From Kingdonia uniflora (lineage: Eukaryota; Streptophyta; Magnoliopsida; Ranunculales; Circaeasteraceae): a stretch of DNA of 64,000 nt. The translations under genes were made by a program, and so were the position numbers. The notes beneath the pieces are model-generated. The model saw only the letters and a program-made list of their open reading frames with translations. It was not told the DNA's origin and made no database searches. The stretch is from positions 930,001 through 994,000 of the forward strand of contig JACGCM010002535.1 of NCBI GenBank assembly GCA_014058105.1. The letters run 5' to 3'. This document shows positions 10,748 to 20,482 of this stretch, one piece after another; the first letter of the stretch is position 1; every line of letters begins with the position of its first letter.

Positions 10748-12483
10748 CAAACAGTTTTCTTAGCAAAAACCCTCTAACCTTCTACAACAATTTCCAACTC
10801 CCCAACAAACCAGGTACTTGAAGACTCACCAGGAGCTCGAGGCCTACCGTACTTACAAGTCTACTTGAACTACAACAAGCCTACCATTGAGACTACTAAT
10901 GCTTTGACCATGCTTCAATCGTACTTCAGCTCCTGGTTGAAGGCAGACAACTCAACAGATAACCCAGCGGATAACTCTGGCAGAATCGATTTTAGTACAA
11001 AATGGCTGTAAATAAGGATACACTTGTAATTCGACCTCTCTATGGTAACGTCACTTTTCCTATCTTCTATAAATAGGGAAGGAGAACTGCCATAGAAGTG
11101 GTTGAAAGATTTTCTCCCATACATACCATAGAAAAGCTCTGGCAACCTTCGAGCACCTTCTAAAGCGTGAAGATTCAGTTTACTCAAATCTATATTTGTA
11201 ATCTCATCCATTTATATGATCTCACCTTTAAAATTCTTACTAATGGTCTTGGAGGAATCCTATTATAGGACTCTACGCAAGTGTGTCCATTAGAAGCTTT
11301 CCCTATTTATATTAAATATACTTTTTAAAATCCCTAGTCGAGCGTAAACTCAGTGGTGTAAGAGTTTGATCTCCCCTTTACGAGATTAGCCCCTACAAAG
11401 CCCGTGTTCATCGTCTATGCAAATGGCAAGTAAGTCACTCAAAGTTTATAGTTATATATTTGTAGCTCATGCTCCCACTTATTCGTTTGCTACTGAACGT
11501 GAAAGTAAACATTAAAGCCCCCTTTATAAGTAAACCTTAGGTGTTCCATATGAGTTAGTTTCCTAATTATTTTTACCGATATTTCTCAATAAGCCAAACA
11601 TGCTTTTGGCTATCGATTCTTAAGCTATTAATCTGTAAGACATGAATGTATTTGTGTATTTGTTGGACATGAATAGATTGCACTTTATTTGGCCAAAAAT
11701 ACTATAGATCTCCTCCTATCTGATGCTTCATGAAAGATAGTTTTTCTCCAGCTTAAGATACAACTATTATTCCAAGTGTAAATTATGCCTAAAGTAGATG
11801 TACTATATTTACTTACTATTTTGGTATAGATGGCCGACATTTTTTTGAAACTTCCTCAATTATAATGACGAAGTATTCATATCCAAATGTTATGGACATG
11901 CAGGCTAAGCCATCAATATCCTTCCAAGTATACTTTCATTGTTTCTTGCTGTAGCTTGACATAATGTAGATGGATAGTAACTTTGAAAAGCTATCTGATG
12001 GGTGCATTATTTATACTTCAGTCACAAAATTTGCAAGGATGGGAACATCAACTTGTTCTCTGGAAAAATTATGCAATATCAGGTTCTCACTTGGTCGCAT
12101 ATATAAGTTTTTGATCTCGGTGCAATTATTGAAGTTCACACCCACTCTTAAATTCTTGCAGGTTCATAGTTCATGGATAGGATTGGGATAAAAATAGTAG
12201 TAGCGTCATATAAAGATTTCAGAACTATTTTAAGTTGTTCTTGTTAGCCTAGATTAGTGCAATTTAATGAAAGTTTCTTATTCAGCTCATGACATTGTTA
12301 CTTTTTTTGTTCTTTAATAAAATTGGATTGTTCTAAATAAGCATTTCATTTTAATTCCTCAGTTTAAATGTTGCAACTTCTTTATGGAATGATAGTTTTG
12401 TAAATGTTGACTCCATATGCGCAAAGGAGTTATGGGGAGGAAGGGAAGGTAAAAAAGGAGAGAGGTGAGTTGGGACTAGGGAG
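10748..12483. other. No gene recognised
   Basis: AT-rich sequence with only short unrelated ORFs. The start (10750-10900) is A/C-rich and leader-like. Positions 12430-12500 are purine-rich. I see no terminal repeats or RNA genes. Part of it may be the interior of the CACTA element whose end lies at 12823. Confidence 0.5.
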
Positions 12484-12823
12484 AGGAGCTAGGGAGGGAG
12501 GTGTATATAATTTTTTTAGACAATTATAAACATCATTTTATAAATAACGTGGTAGCCTTTAGTAGACTTTTTATGTGACATCTTAAATGACTTTAAAACT
12601 TCAGTGGGCTTTCTACGTCATATTGCATATGACTTTAAAACTATAGTCAAGTGACTTCAAGAACAATAATGCCATCTATTGTGGTTATTTATGTCACTTC
12701 AAAAGTGACATAAATAATCATGAGTTTCCAAGTCATCGAGGTCAACATCACTTGGGAAAGTGATGTTGTTGCTCTTCCACGTCATTTTTTTGGTAACGTA
12801 GAAATCCATATTTGTTGTAGTGT
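12484..12823. mobile_element. CACTA transposon end with subterminal hairpins
   Basis: The segment ends TTGTTGTAGTG, i.e. CACTACAACAAATATGG on the minus strand, a classic plant CACTA terminus. Inside it are repeated ATGACTTTAAAACT-type motifs (about 12585-12645) and two perfect hairpins: TTATTTATGTCACTT / AAGTGACATAAATAA (12685-12699 and 12703-12717, 3-nt loop) and CAACATCACTT / AAGTGATGTTG (12743-12753 and 12758-12768). The opposite terminus was not found upstream, so the left boundary given is where the repeats fade. It abuts Copia-1 integrase sequence, so it inserted into that element. Confidence 0.7.
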
Positions 12824-14130
12824 CTATAGGTACTTTGAAGTTTTTATACAAAACTTCCTTAATGAATATAACATTTCGGCTCCTGATGAATTTTCGATTC
12901 TTCACATCCCAAAATTAGTACCCAAACTCATCACAACCATATCCAATGAATATGCATTTTGTTGACTTTGCGTCAAACTTTTTCCTTGTATCTGAATTAT
13001 CAAGCACATATGAGGTACAACCAAAAATACGCAAGTGAGAAAGGTTTACCTCTTTACCAGTCTATGGTTCTTCAGGCAGTCCAAAGTCTAAAGCCATCGA
13101 AGGCCTTTTATTTATCAAGTTCTCCAACGTACTAGCCGTATCCGCCCAAAAACATTTCAACAATCCTGCATTGAGTCTCATACTCCTCGCTCTTTTGTTT
13201 ATGGCTTGGTTCATGCATTCTGCAACACCATTTTGATGTGGTGTTCCAGGAATAGTCTTCTGCCACCTAATCCTATTTGATGTACAATAGTCTTCAAACT
13301 CATTACTACAGTACTTGTCCCCGTTATCTGACCTACGACACTTCAAGTTTTAAGCCAGTTTTATTTTCAACTAGAGCCTTCTACTTCTTGAACTTATCAA
13401 ACACATCCAATTTGTTCTTCACAAAGTGAATCCGCAGTTTACGAGTAGCATCATTGATGAAAGTAACTAAATAATGGGAACCGCCAAGAGAAGACACCTT
13501 GGTTGGCCCCTAAATATCTGTATGAGTAAGATTCAGTTTTCAGGTTTCCTTAATCATTCGGTTATTTTGAAACTAACCTTCTTCTGTTTATCAAGAACAC
13601 ACTCTTCACCAATCTTAAGATCAACCTCTTCAAGACCCTCTAGCCTTTTCTTGCTAACCATCGTCTTTATCCCTTTCTCACTCATGTGGCCAAGCCATTT
13701 GTGCCAAGTACTTGTATCAATCCCCGGAGTAGTTGTACATATAGTAGGAATTGTGCCTTTCTTTCTATACAACATTGCTTGTCTTAAGCCCCGAGCTACT
13801 ATAATAATCCCCTTTGTGACCATTCAGAAATTATCACCAAAGGTGTTTAGATATTCACCATCATCCGACAATTAGCTAACCGAGATAAGGTTATGTCTCA
13901 ATTTAGGTACACGTTACATATTCTTCAAAATTAATGTCGTCCCTGAATACAACTTTAGCCTAGAGTTTCCTTTCCAGTAATATTGCGTATACTATTATTG
14001 TCTAAAAGGAAGACCGTACCGAAGTCACCATTAACATTATTGGTTAGGAAACCTATATTTGTAGTTGCATGGAAAGAGGCACCCGTATCAAATATTCATG
14101 ACTCGTTAACATCATCGCGCGAAAGAAGTA
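12824..14130 (-). pseudogene. Copia-1 protease and integrase remnant
   Basis: The minus strand shows a protease centre DTGASFHATTN near 14090. The integrase zinc-binding part follows, HKWLGHMSEKGI and ECVLDKQKKVSF (13740-13570), then the catalytic core with SDNGDKYCSNEFEDYC and TPHQNGVAECM (13340-13200) and the downstream FWADTASTLENLINKRPS (13160-13090). Beyond 13060 the post-core region up to KNRKFIRSRNVIF and VLYKNFK (12905-12830) is out of frame or broken. Several stops and frame changes separate the pieces, so no polyprotein can be made. Copia integrase inserts the cDNA into the genome; here the D-D-E residues are visible but the frame is not continuous. Confidence 0.8.
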
Positions 14131-14462
14131 AAGCCTTATTAGAACTAATCTCCTCAGTAAGGTTCATTGTATCTTTTTCCTCGTTATTAACTTTTTTTAG
14201 AAGAATTACAATCACACATGACTCGTTAATAATATCTTGACTGGGAATGACCTCTTCCATTCTTTGGCTCCTTTCTATAGGACCTTCATCTTTTCTTGAT
14301 GTTCAACGCACTGCCATTTGAACTCAAATAGGGTTCAGATGATTAATGCCTATTTTCTTCATTCATAATCAATGAGACTATAATGTTAAATTTAATTACT
14401 TCGTTCCTTGATGAATTGCTCACAGTTATAATAAACCTTTATTTGCCCATGGGCATCTACCT

Positions 14463-14891
14463 CTAAAGAGCCCACGTTCTCACCCCCTCGGTAAAAGTGA
14501 TTTTTGCAGATTCAAGTTGAGTTTGAATAGTATTGAGATTACTAATATGAGCTTGCACATTACCATTATATTTTATCTTTAAAGTAAATAAGTGGCGTAA
14601 GAGATGTACCTTATTTGCCGCAGATGGTTCTATATAGAGGATAAAATCTCCATAAACTCCTTCGTTATCCCAACTATGGAGATCATATGTAGAATTCCAA
14701 CCTATCGGTTTCAAGCGCCTTGCGATCTAAGGGTGCCCACTTTGTAGCATCATGATCTATTGACTTCATTTCAATCCCACCCAGTAGTATGTCAAGATCC
14801 TTTTCATAGAGATAATCTTCTATCTGCATCTTCCACACTCCAAAATTTGAACCATTGAACTTTGCGATTTATAATTTTCTTCGTCGACCAT
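14463..14891 (-). pseudogene. Copia-1 gag remnant
   Basis: It starts at an ATG complementary to 14889-14891 and matches the gag start of the related Copia-2 and Copia-3 (RVWKMQIED-like segment, then KWAPLDRKA). A frameshift near 14720 leads into PSAANKVHLLRHLFTLKIK and TQLESAKITFTEGVR, ending at a stop at 14463. The RNA-binding C-terminal part, with its expected zinc knuckle near 14280-14350, is too degraded to read. Confidence 0.7.
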
Positions 14892-14935
14892 TGTTTTTCA
14901 CCACACACCCCTAAGCCAAGCACTTTGATACCAGT

Positions 14936-15600
14936 TGTTAAGAATTAACATAGCTAGTCTCTTTTTTGCAACAAGAACAAATCATGGAAATCGATGAACA
15001 ATAAATAAATAATGAAGTAAAAATCATACAAAGAAAGATTTACCCGGAGGAGGGAAATGGAACCCTTTGGAATGAAAAACTGCTTCTTACGAGCAATCTA
15101 CTATAAATTAAAAGGCTACAATTGATTTCTTTAAGCTTCCTAGAAGCTTCAATAAATCTCACAAACCTTAGGTCTCTCTAGGATTAAACTCGCTCAAGAT
15201 GACCTAAAAAATACACTAAATATTCCTTATATAGTTGGGAGGTTAATACATAAGCTAGGACTCAAAGTATGGATAACGAAGCACGCCAACGTCTTCTCTT
15301 CAAACTTCTAAATTAAGTTTATGATGTCTATTTAAACAGACTCCAAAGTTTATTCGAATAAACCCAGTTCTGAAACTTCTATTCAAATAAACTTTGAGTC
15401 TATTAGAACATACAACTTTCTATTCGAACGGACTTAAAACTCTATTCAAATAAAGTATGTTTCACCTCTTCTGTTTGAATAGACAAAACAAAATACTAAA
15501 AAATTCATACAAATGATCTTTTCCTTTCGTCTTTGATCCTCGTTCGTCCTACAAACTCCAATGAACATCCATGAACATAATTTGAGTTCATTCCTCAATA
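14936..15600 (-). repeat. Copia-1 5' LTR (665 bp)
   Basis: On the minus strand it starts TATTGAGGAATGAAC (like the Copia-3 5' LTR) and ends CTTAACA two bases before the primer-binding site. It contains several palindromes centred on TTCGAA/TTCAAA (15345-15490), the family's U3 hallmark. No partner LTR is present. Confidence 0.75.
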
Positions 15601-15722
15601 CTAGTAAGCCCAATTCTCATTATTGCCAAGCATCCAACTCTAGTTAACAGTCTCTGGTATGATGGCGTATCTTTTACTTTTTTAAGACCTTTTTTAGAAC
15701 ATGAAAGTACTATTTGATATCA

Positions 15723-16075
15723 TTATTTAGTTTTCTCTTTAAAATAGGATTTGTGTACTTCAACACCAAATCCCATGAACTTTCCATGAAGATTGTAACA
15801 ATTGTATGCATCTTCAACAGATTGAAATATCATACCTAACGACGGAGGATTTCTTTTTTTACTTTCTTCATTCACATTTTCCTCGCTAGTAAGTTCAAAG
15901 ACATCATCGTGGTTTTCCACATTATCACCATCAACCGCATCTTCGATTGCATCATCGAATAAGGATTCTTTATTTTCAATTCCCTCGATAGTAGTATCAT
16001 TGATATCTTCATTTCTTTTACATTACAACCTTCTATTGCATTATCGATCAATGGTTCTTCAAAAAGTAAATTCAT
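15723..16075 (-). pseudogene. FAR1/FHY3-like N-terminal fragment
   Basis: On the minus strand an acidic leader (DDAIEDAVDGDNVENHDD) is followed by PPSLGMIFQSVEDAYNCYNL, matching the P-x-x-GM-x-F-x-S-x-EEAY-x-FYN start of the FAR1 DNA-binding domain, then GKFMGFGVEVHKS. It stops after about 65 residues (15723), before the Cys/His residues of the WRKY-GCM1 zinc finger. A frameshift near 16015 separates the upstream ATG segment from the domain. FAR1-related proteins are transcription factors domesticated from Mutator-like transposases, so this could be a host gene scrap or part of a MULE. Confidence 0.6.
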
Positions 16076-17003
16076 GTAATACCCATCTTTTATGTCTTTA
16101 TACTCTTACCTAGAAAAAAAAAAGCCTTGAACACATCTGGATTTAAGATTAATTTGGGGCAACCATAATAGAATATAAAACAAATTAAGGAGAAATTTTA
16201 AATTAGTATGATTTTATTGTTGATGAGAAGAGAAACATAGAGAGATACCCTGTAGGAGTAGAGCAAATCACACCAAAACCCTTAAAAAAGATTTAGGTAA
16301 AAGCTACAGAGACTTCTCTAGAATTTAATATATATTTTTTTTCTATATTAGTTTTACAGATATTTTTATGGAAGAAATCAGTAAACCTAAAGGTCCTATA
16401 TTCTTAGCGCCAATTTTTTGGGCCAAATTTGTCAATTTTTTTTTGTGGAAATGAAAATTCCTATTTTTAATGCCATGAAAAAAAAGGTAAAAAGAGAGAA
16501 ACTGGAATAAAAAGTCTCTAGATTCCTTAAAACACTTAGACTAATAAGAGGCCATATGGAAGCTATTTAGCCTTCATGGATTAGCCATTCATTTTCCTTT
16601 AGGTTACATTGGATATGGTATCAAAATCTACCTCAACTATTATGCCTAAACTGTAATAGTTGAGGTGAAGGCCTATATATATTCCACATGCAAACGAGTG
16701 AAAACTTGTTTAATTCTATAACATTCATGATCAAGTCTCAGGATTATTGTGTAATTGAAGGTCAAACATATACGTATACGCTACTAGTAATGTAATAACT
16801 GATTAGTTTTAGACTTCTGACAAAGTAATAAGATCGCCTATAGTTCATGCATATACCCTGCTTAGTATTAGTCTCCTCATTATGCGGGCCTATATGAATT
16901 AAAAGATATCAAGCGGTGGATGAACCTTCCAAATGAGTATGAACTTTGTTGTTCAGTAAGCTCGAAGAGGGAAGACAATAGGTAGATCAAGTAAAACCAT
17001 GAC
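16076..17003. other. No gene recognised
   Basis: AT-rich spacer up to the Gypsy-1 TSD. The only structure I see is the inverted repeat at 16630-16666. Confidence 0.6.
16630..16666. repeat. Perfect 13-bp inverted repeat with 11-nt loop
   Basis: ACCTCAACTATTA (16630-16642) and TAATAGTTGAGGT (16654-16666) could form a stem-loop. The stem is too short for a typical miRNA precursor, and it may be a small MITE core. Confidence 0.85.
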
Positions 17004-17617
17004 TGTAATGGCCAAATTTTGTAAGCTCCAAATGGCTTGGAATTCACTATAATACCAATGAACCTGCGACAATATTTTAATGTAAAGCAAGAAATGACTC
17101 AGGTGATTTTGGCATTGAAAACCTTTGAATGGGTAAAATACCATGACCTCGAGTGAAGGATTTTTGTAAACGTATCTTTATTGCTTGAGGCGGATATCTT
17201 ATAACAAGTGATCTCTAGATTTAGAAATGCTTTAACTAAGAAGTTTGAATGTTTATGAGAATCTAGAACAAGTAGTTTTCTTGGTGATTTCTCGTATAAT
17301 TTTCTGGTCCCTATCTCTTTTGGAACTTCTTCCTTATATAGGCCTTCTCTACAACTCTTCATCGTGCTGGAACACATTCTCCGAACAATGTGGTTAGTGG
17401 CGGTTGACTGAGTAACTGTTGATTTTGTAAGAGACAAGTGTCTTTGACTGGTTTAGGTTTTTCAGTTTGAAGTTCGACCCACGTTCTTCACCAGTTTGTG
17501 GAGTAGATTGAAATGTTGACTGAAGAAGTCATGTTAAAAATGCGTGAGTCAGAGATGGAGGTAATTTAAACTGGCGATAACTCGATTTTAGGTGAGATCG
17601 AGGGATAGGTCCCTATA
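17004..17617 (-). repeat. Gypsy-1 3' LTR
   Basis: 614 bp. On the element's strand it starts TATAGGGACC (TG mutated to TA) and ends GCCATTACA. It matches the 27359-27979 copy over its full length with scattered differences, and a TATA-like CTATATAAGG lies near 17333. Confidence 0.9.
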
Positions 17618-17956
17618 ATCGCCCCCTCGCAACCGAAGTCACGAGTGGCTTTTGTTGAGAAAGGATATGTGGGTAATTGGTATTTGGGTTGAAGTTCTTG
17701 GATATTGAAATATAGTAATGATGGCTTTGACTATATGGAAGTTGTACGGGTTATGGGGAAATGACGTGTATTAAATGAAGATGTGGATGCTGATTTATGT
17801 GAAGGTTATAATTTGAAGAGTTGCGTCTATAATGAATGATAACGTTTGGAAAAACGTACCTGTACAATAAATGTAGGGCTATATAAATAGTATCTGTATC
17901 GAGTTTTTGAAGCAAAGTATGCTTGTAATTTGTCAAATTTTCTGAAAGTTTCGAAG

Positions 17957-18250
17957 ATGGTGAAGACTCAGATGATGGTCTTTAATGGGAGGATTGCTTC
18001 TGAAATGCAGAGGTTGAAGTTGAAGTACTTTGGCGAGCAATCCTTAAAGATGTCGATACCCACTCCTGTTCCTCTGACTTATCAAGGTATGTCAGAAGAT
18101 GAAGCGGTTGAAGCTGATGATGAATTTTACTGTAGGTGGAGGTTTCATGTTGTCATCTTGACAGGCAAGGAACGTTGGGCTTGTCTCCATAGTCTCGCGG
18201 AGGACAAGGTTGGGGGGATAGATGCAGGGATAGGCATAACTGCGGGGTAG
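17957..18250 (+). CDS. Gypsy-1 small antisense ORF 1 (97 aa)
   Basis: Open from ATG to TAG without internal stops, on the strand opposite to gag-pol, about 340 bp inside the 3' LTR. The protein is acidic in the middle (MSEDEAVEADDEF) and has a KYFGEQSL motif near residue 29 and a Trp-rich segment (FYCRWRF, ERWACLHSL). A similarly placed ORF in Gypsy-3 (35188-35490) has KFFGYYDL at the equivalent point, an acidic EVEAEEF segment and a Y-x-x-W stretch. The resemblance is weak but co-linear. No known domain is recognised and the function is unknown. It could be an exon of a longer antisense transcript reading on into the next ORFs. Confidence 0.5.
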   Translation: MVKTQMMVFNGRIASEMQRLKLKYFGEQSLKMSIPTPVPLTYQGMSEDEAVEADDEFYCRWRFHVVILTGKERWACLHSLAEDKVGGIDAGIGITAG

Positions 18251-18589
18251 TTATGCTGATGACTTGTATTGGAATGGATTATAAGGTTGGGCCCTCTTCA
18301 TCTCTACCAACTCTGCGAGGGTAGTGGTTATAGGAGAGGCAGTGATGGTAGTGGAGGAGTAAGACAAGAAGTGGAAGTCTGCTTCTATATTTCCATCACT
18401 TTTTGGCGCTAAGAAGACCTTCAGTTTGAAGAGTTGGGTCCAGCACTGAGTCTTCTACTTGCATAGTTTCCATTTGAAGCTCGACTAGACTTCGACGAGA
18501 CTCATGTGAGGGAAGATTTTTGTTGTTTCCAATTTTTACTTTGTATCAGGGTAAAAAATCACTGAAGCAGGATGAACTGAAGGACTTGA

Positions 18590-18745
18590 TTCTTAGGGTG
18601 TCTGAAAGATCTGTTATCTGTAAAGCACTCGAAAAACTTATTATCTGTAAAGTACCTGATTTCTTAGTGATTGTAAGACTTGATATCTGTAAAAGTATTC
18701 AATCTCTGAGTACTGTGAAGGACTTGTTATCTGTAAATGTATCTG
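18590..18745 (+). repeat. Degenerate tandem repeat based on TTATCTGTAAA
   Basis: Four copies of a unit around CTTRTTATCTGTAAA occur at about 18610, 18640, 18683 and 18726, irregularly spaced by 30-45 bp. They lie between the two small antisense ORFs of Gypsy-1. Gypsy-2 retains a matching GACTTGTTATCTATAAAG on its minus strand near 52200. The remainder of 18251-19214 has no recognised gene. Confidence 0.7.
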
Positions 18746-19214
18746 TAATTTGATTCCAAATGAATAATATTTGTTTACCAAATATTGTGCTGATATAGAA
18801 TAGAATGTCTTTGGAATCGAGCTAAGAATAATGTTATGAATTTTCCAAGATACTGATAAGATAATATATGTTACCTAAAAATTATTGTTATCATAATTGG
18901 ACTGTTAGAAATATGTTTTTATGTAGATTCCATAAGGTCGACCGGGGATTGGATAAAAATATAGAGGAAAGGAAATTATACAAATTTCGGAATGGTAGGT
19001 CGATCTGCGATAGTTTGCTGGAAGGAATCAGGTCGATATAAAATAGGACGAAATGATATAGTTCGATAGAAAGAGATATGTTCAAATATAACTTCTACCA
19101 AGATTCTATGATTTCTGTTACGAGATAATAGGAGAACATCCCGAGCTGTGTATAATTTATGGCCAGACAGGGCATAAAATGAAGGAAAGAATAATAAGGT
19201 GAACTTGTTCTGAG

Positions 19215-19547
19215 AGAATTCGTTATGCCGCTGAGGGGCAATTAGCTATTAAGATAGCCGAAGTGCGTGAACGTATTTTTGGGTTGCTGGATTATGATGG
19301 TGAATTGCCAGTGAGGGAGGTGAGTGTTGACAGTTAGGATATGATTGGGATAGATGGGGAATATTAACGTCGTTTTTACGAAGAGATGTTCCGAGAAATA
19401 ACGATGGACCAAGCAGCTCGAAAGGAAGTAGTGAGATTGCTTGCTATGGAGGAGATCGAGTCTGAAGATGTGATGATTGCTGGAGGATATCTAATCGGAT
19501 GTGGTCGCATAGGTTATCAAGGCTATTTTAGGTATAATTATATGTAA
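19215..19547 (+). pseudogene. Gypsy-1 small antisense ORF 2 (broken)
   Basis: The frame reads RYAAEGQLAIKIAEVRERIF followed by GLLD and ELP, continues through two stops (in the segments around 19336 and 19366), and ends at TAA 19545-19547 after GYFRYNYM. Gypsy-2 carries a clear homologue on its minus strand (51681-51328) sharing LAIKI-x-EV-x-ERIFGLLD, the IAG-x-x-LI-x-CG segment and the C-terminal NY end. In Gypsy-2 the ORF starts with ATG; here that codon position (about 19196) reads AAG and there is a small frameshift. About 110-117 residues when intact. No known domain is recognised. Confidence 0.65.
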
Positions 19548-20482
19548 AGTGCTATCATAAATAAATGGAAGTTTTTGAATTTAACAAAAAAGATGAAAGT
19601 CAAATTGATCCTCTATAGTTGCAAATCCCGTTTGAGACTGTTTTGATAAACAATTTTGAATGACTTTGAAAATTTTGTCAGCTTTGAAAATGATGTCACT
19701 AGTACTAAAAGTATAAGAAACAAGAACAGAAAAAAGTAGGAGCTTATTGTTTTGTTTTTTATGTAAAGCTGCAAAAATCTGATATCGTGTGAGTGTGAGC
19801 CATCATGAGTATGGGAAGGTCAGAGAAAGATATGAAAATATGAGAGAAAAATATATTAAAATATGAGGGGAGGGGTAATGATGGAAAAACGATTTTATTA
19901 AGAAGGTACAAGATGTCTGACATGGATAGTAGAAAGGATACCTCAGTTCCAAAACTAAAGATAGGTCGTGCGAGGCACAATAACTGCCAGCTGTTAGAGA
20001 AAGAAGGAATAAATAGTACTTCTTCCTCATCATTCAAACATTTTTCAACTTTTAAAAACTTGGAGAACACATAGAGAGAAGCGCGAAAAAATTACAAAGG
20101 ATTTAGTAAGGATTTATCTGAGAGTGATCTATAATCAAAGAGTATTGCGGGAATTGAATCACGTAGGTGGCTATACAGTAGCATTGTGAGGAAAGGATTT
20201 GGCGCTGCTTCAGATTCTCATTATGACACAGAAGGTTAGTTGAGACGTGCGCTGCATGTTTGTGTTTTTTGTAAATTGTAATCTATTTTAAACAAATCTA
20301 TAAAAAATCACTATTTATTGCAGCCTACAAAATTTGAAATATATATAGAATATATGAAAGATATTTTGTATGTGAATGATCGATGTGTATGAGATAATAA
20401 TAGATACCTGAACCTGTATGTAGGTTGAACGTAAGAGGTATTTGTGTAGGATAAAACCTTTGTTTGTAGAATTGTAGTTGAG
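19548..20482. other. No gene recognised; upstream region of the Gypsy-1 main antisense gene
   Basis: AT-rich sequence. A GA-type leader or promoter for the downstream antisense gene could lie here, but I cannot point to a convincing core promoter. Confidence 0.5.

Larger units (their letters stand above)
12824..15600 (-). mobile_element. Copia-1: 5' part of a Copia retrotransposon, truncated by a CACTA element
   Basis: On the minus strand it holds one LTR (15600-14936), a Met-tRNA-type primer-binding site (TGGTATCAAAGTGC, 14933-14920), gag, protease and most of integrase. It then stops at the CACTA terminus at 12823. Reverse transcriptase, RNase H and the 3' LTR are not found on the far side, so the rest was lost. 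It belongs to the same family as Copia-2 and Copia-3: the same LTR ends, the same gag start and the same integrase motifs. Confidence 0.8.

Noticed and set aside
15723..16075. An intact FAR1-related transcription factor gene
   Set aside because: Only the first part of the DNA-binding domain is present, with a frameshift near 16015 and a stop at 15723; the zinc finger, transposase and SWIM parts are missing.
16630..16666. A microRNA precursor
   Set aside because: The perfect stem is only 13 bp with an 11-nt loop, too short for a plant miRNA duplex, and flanks do not extend the pairing.
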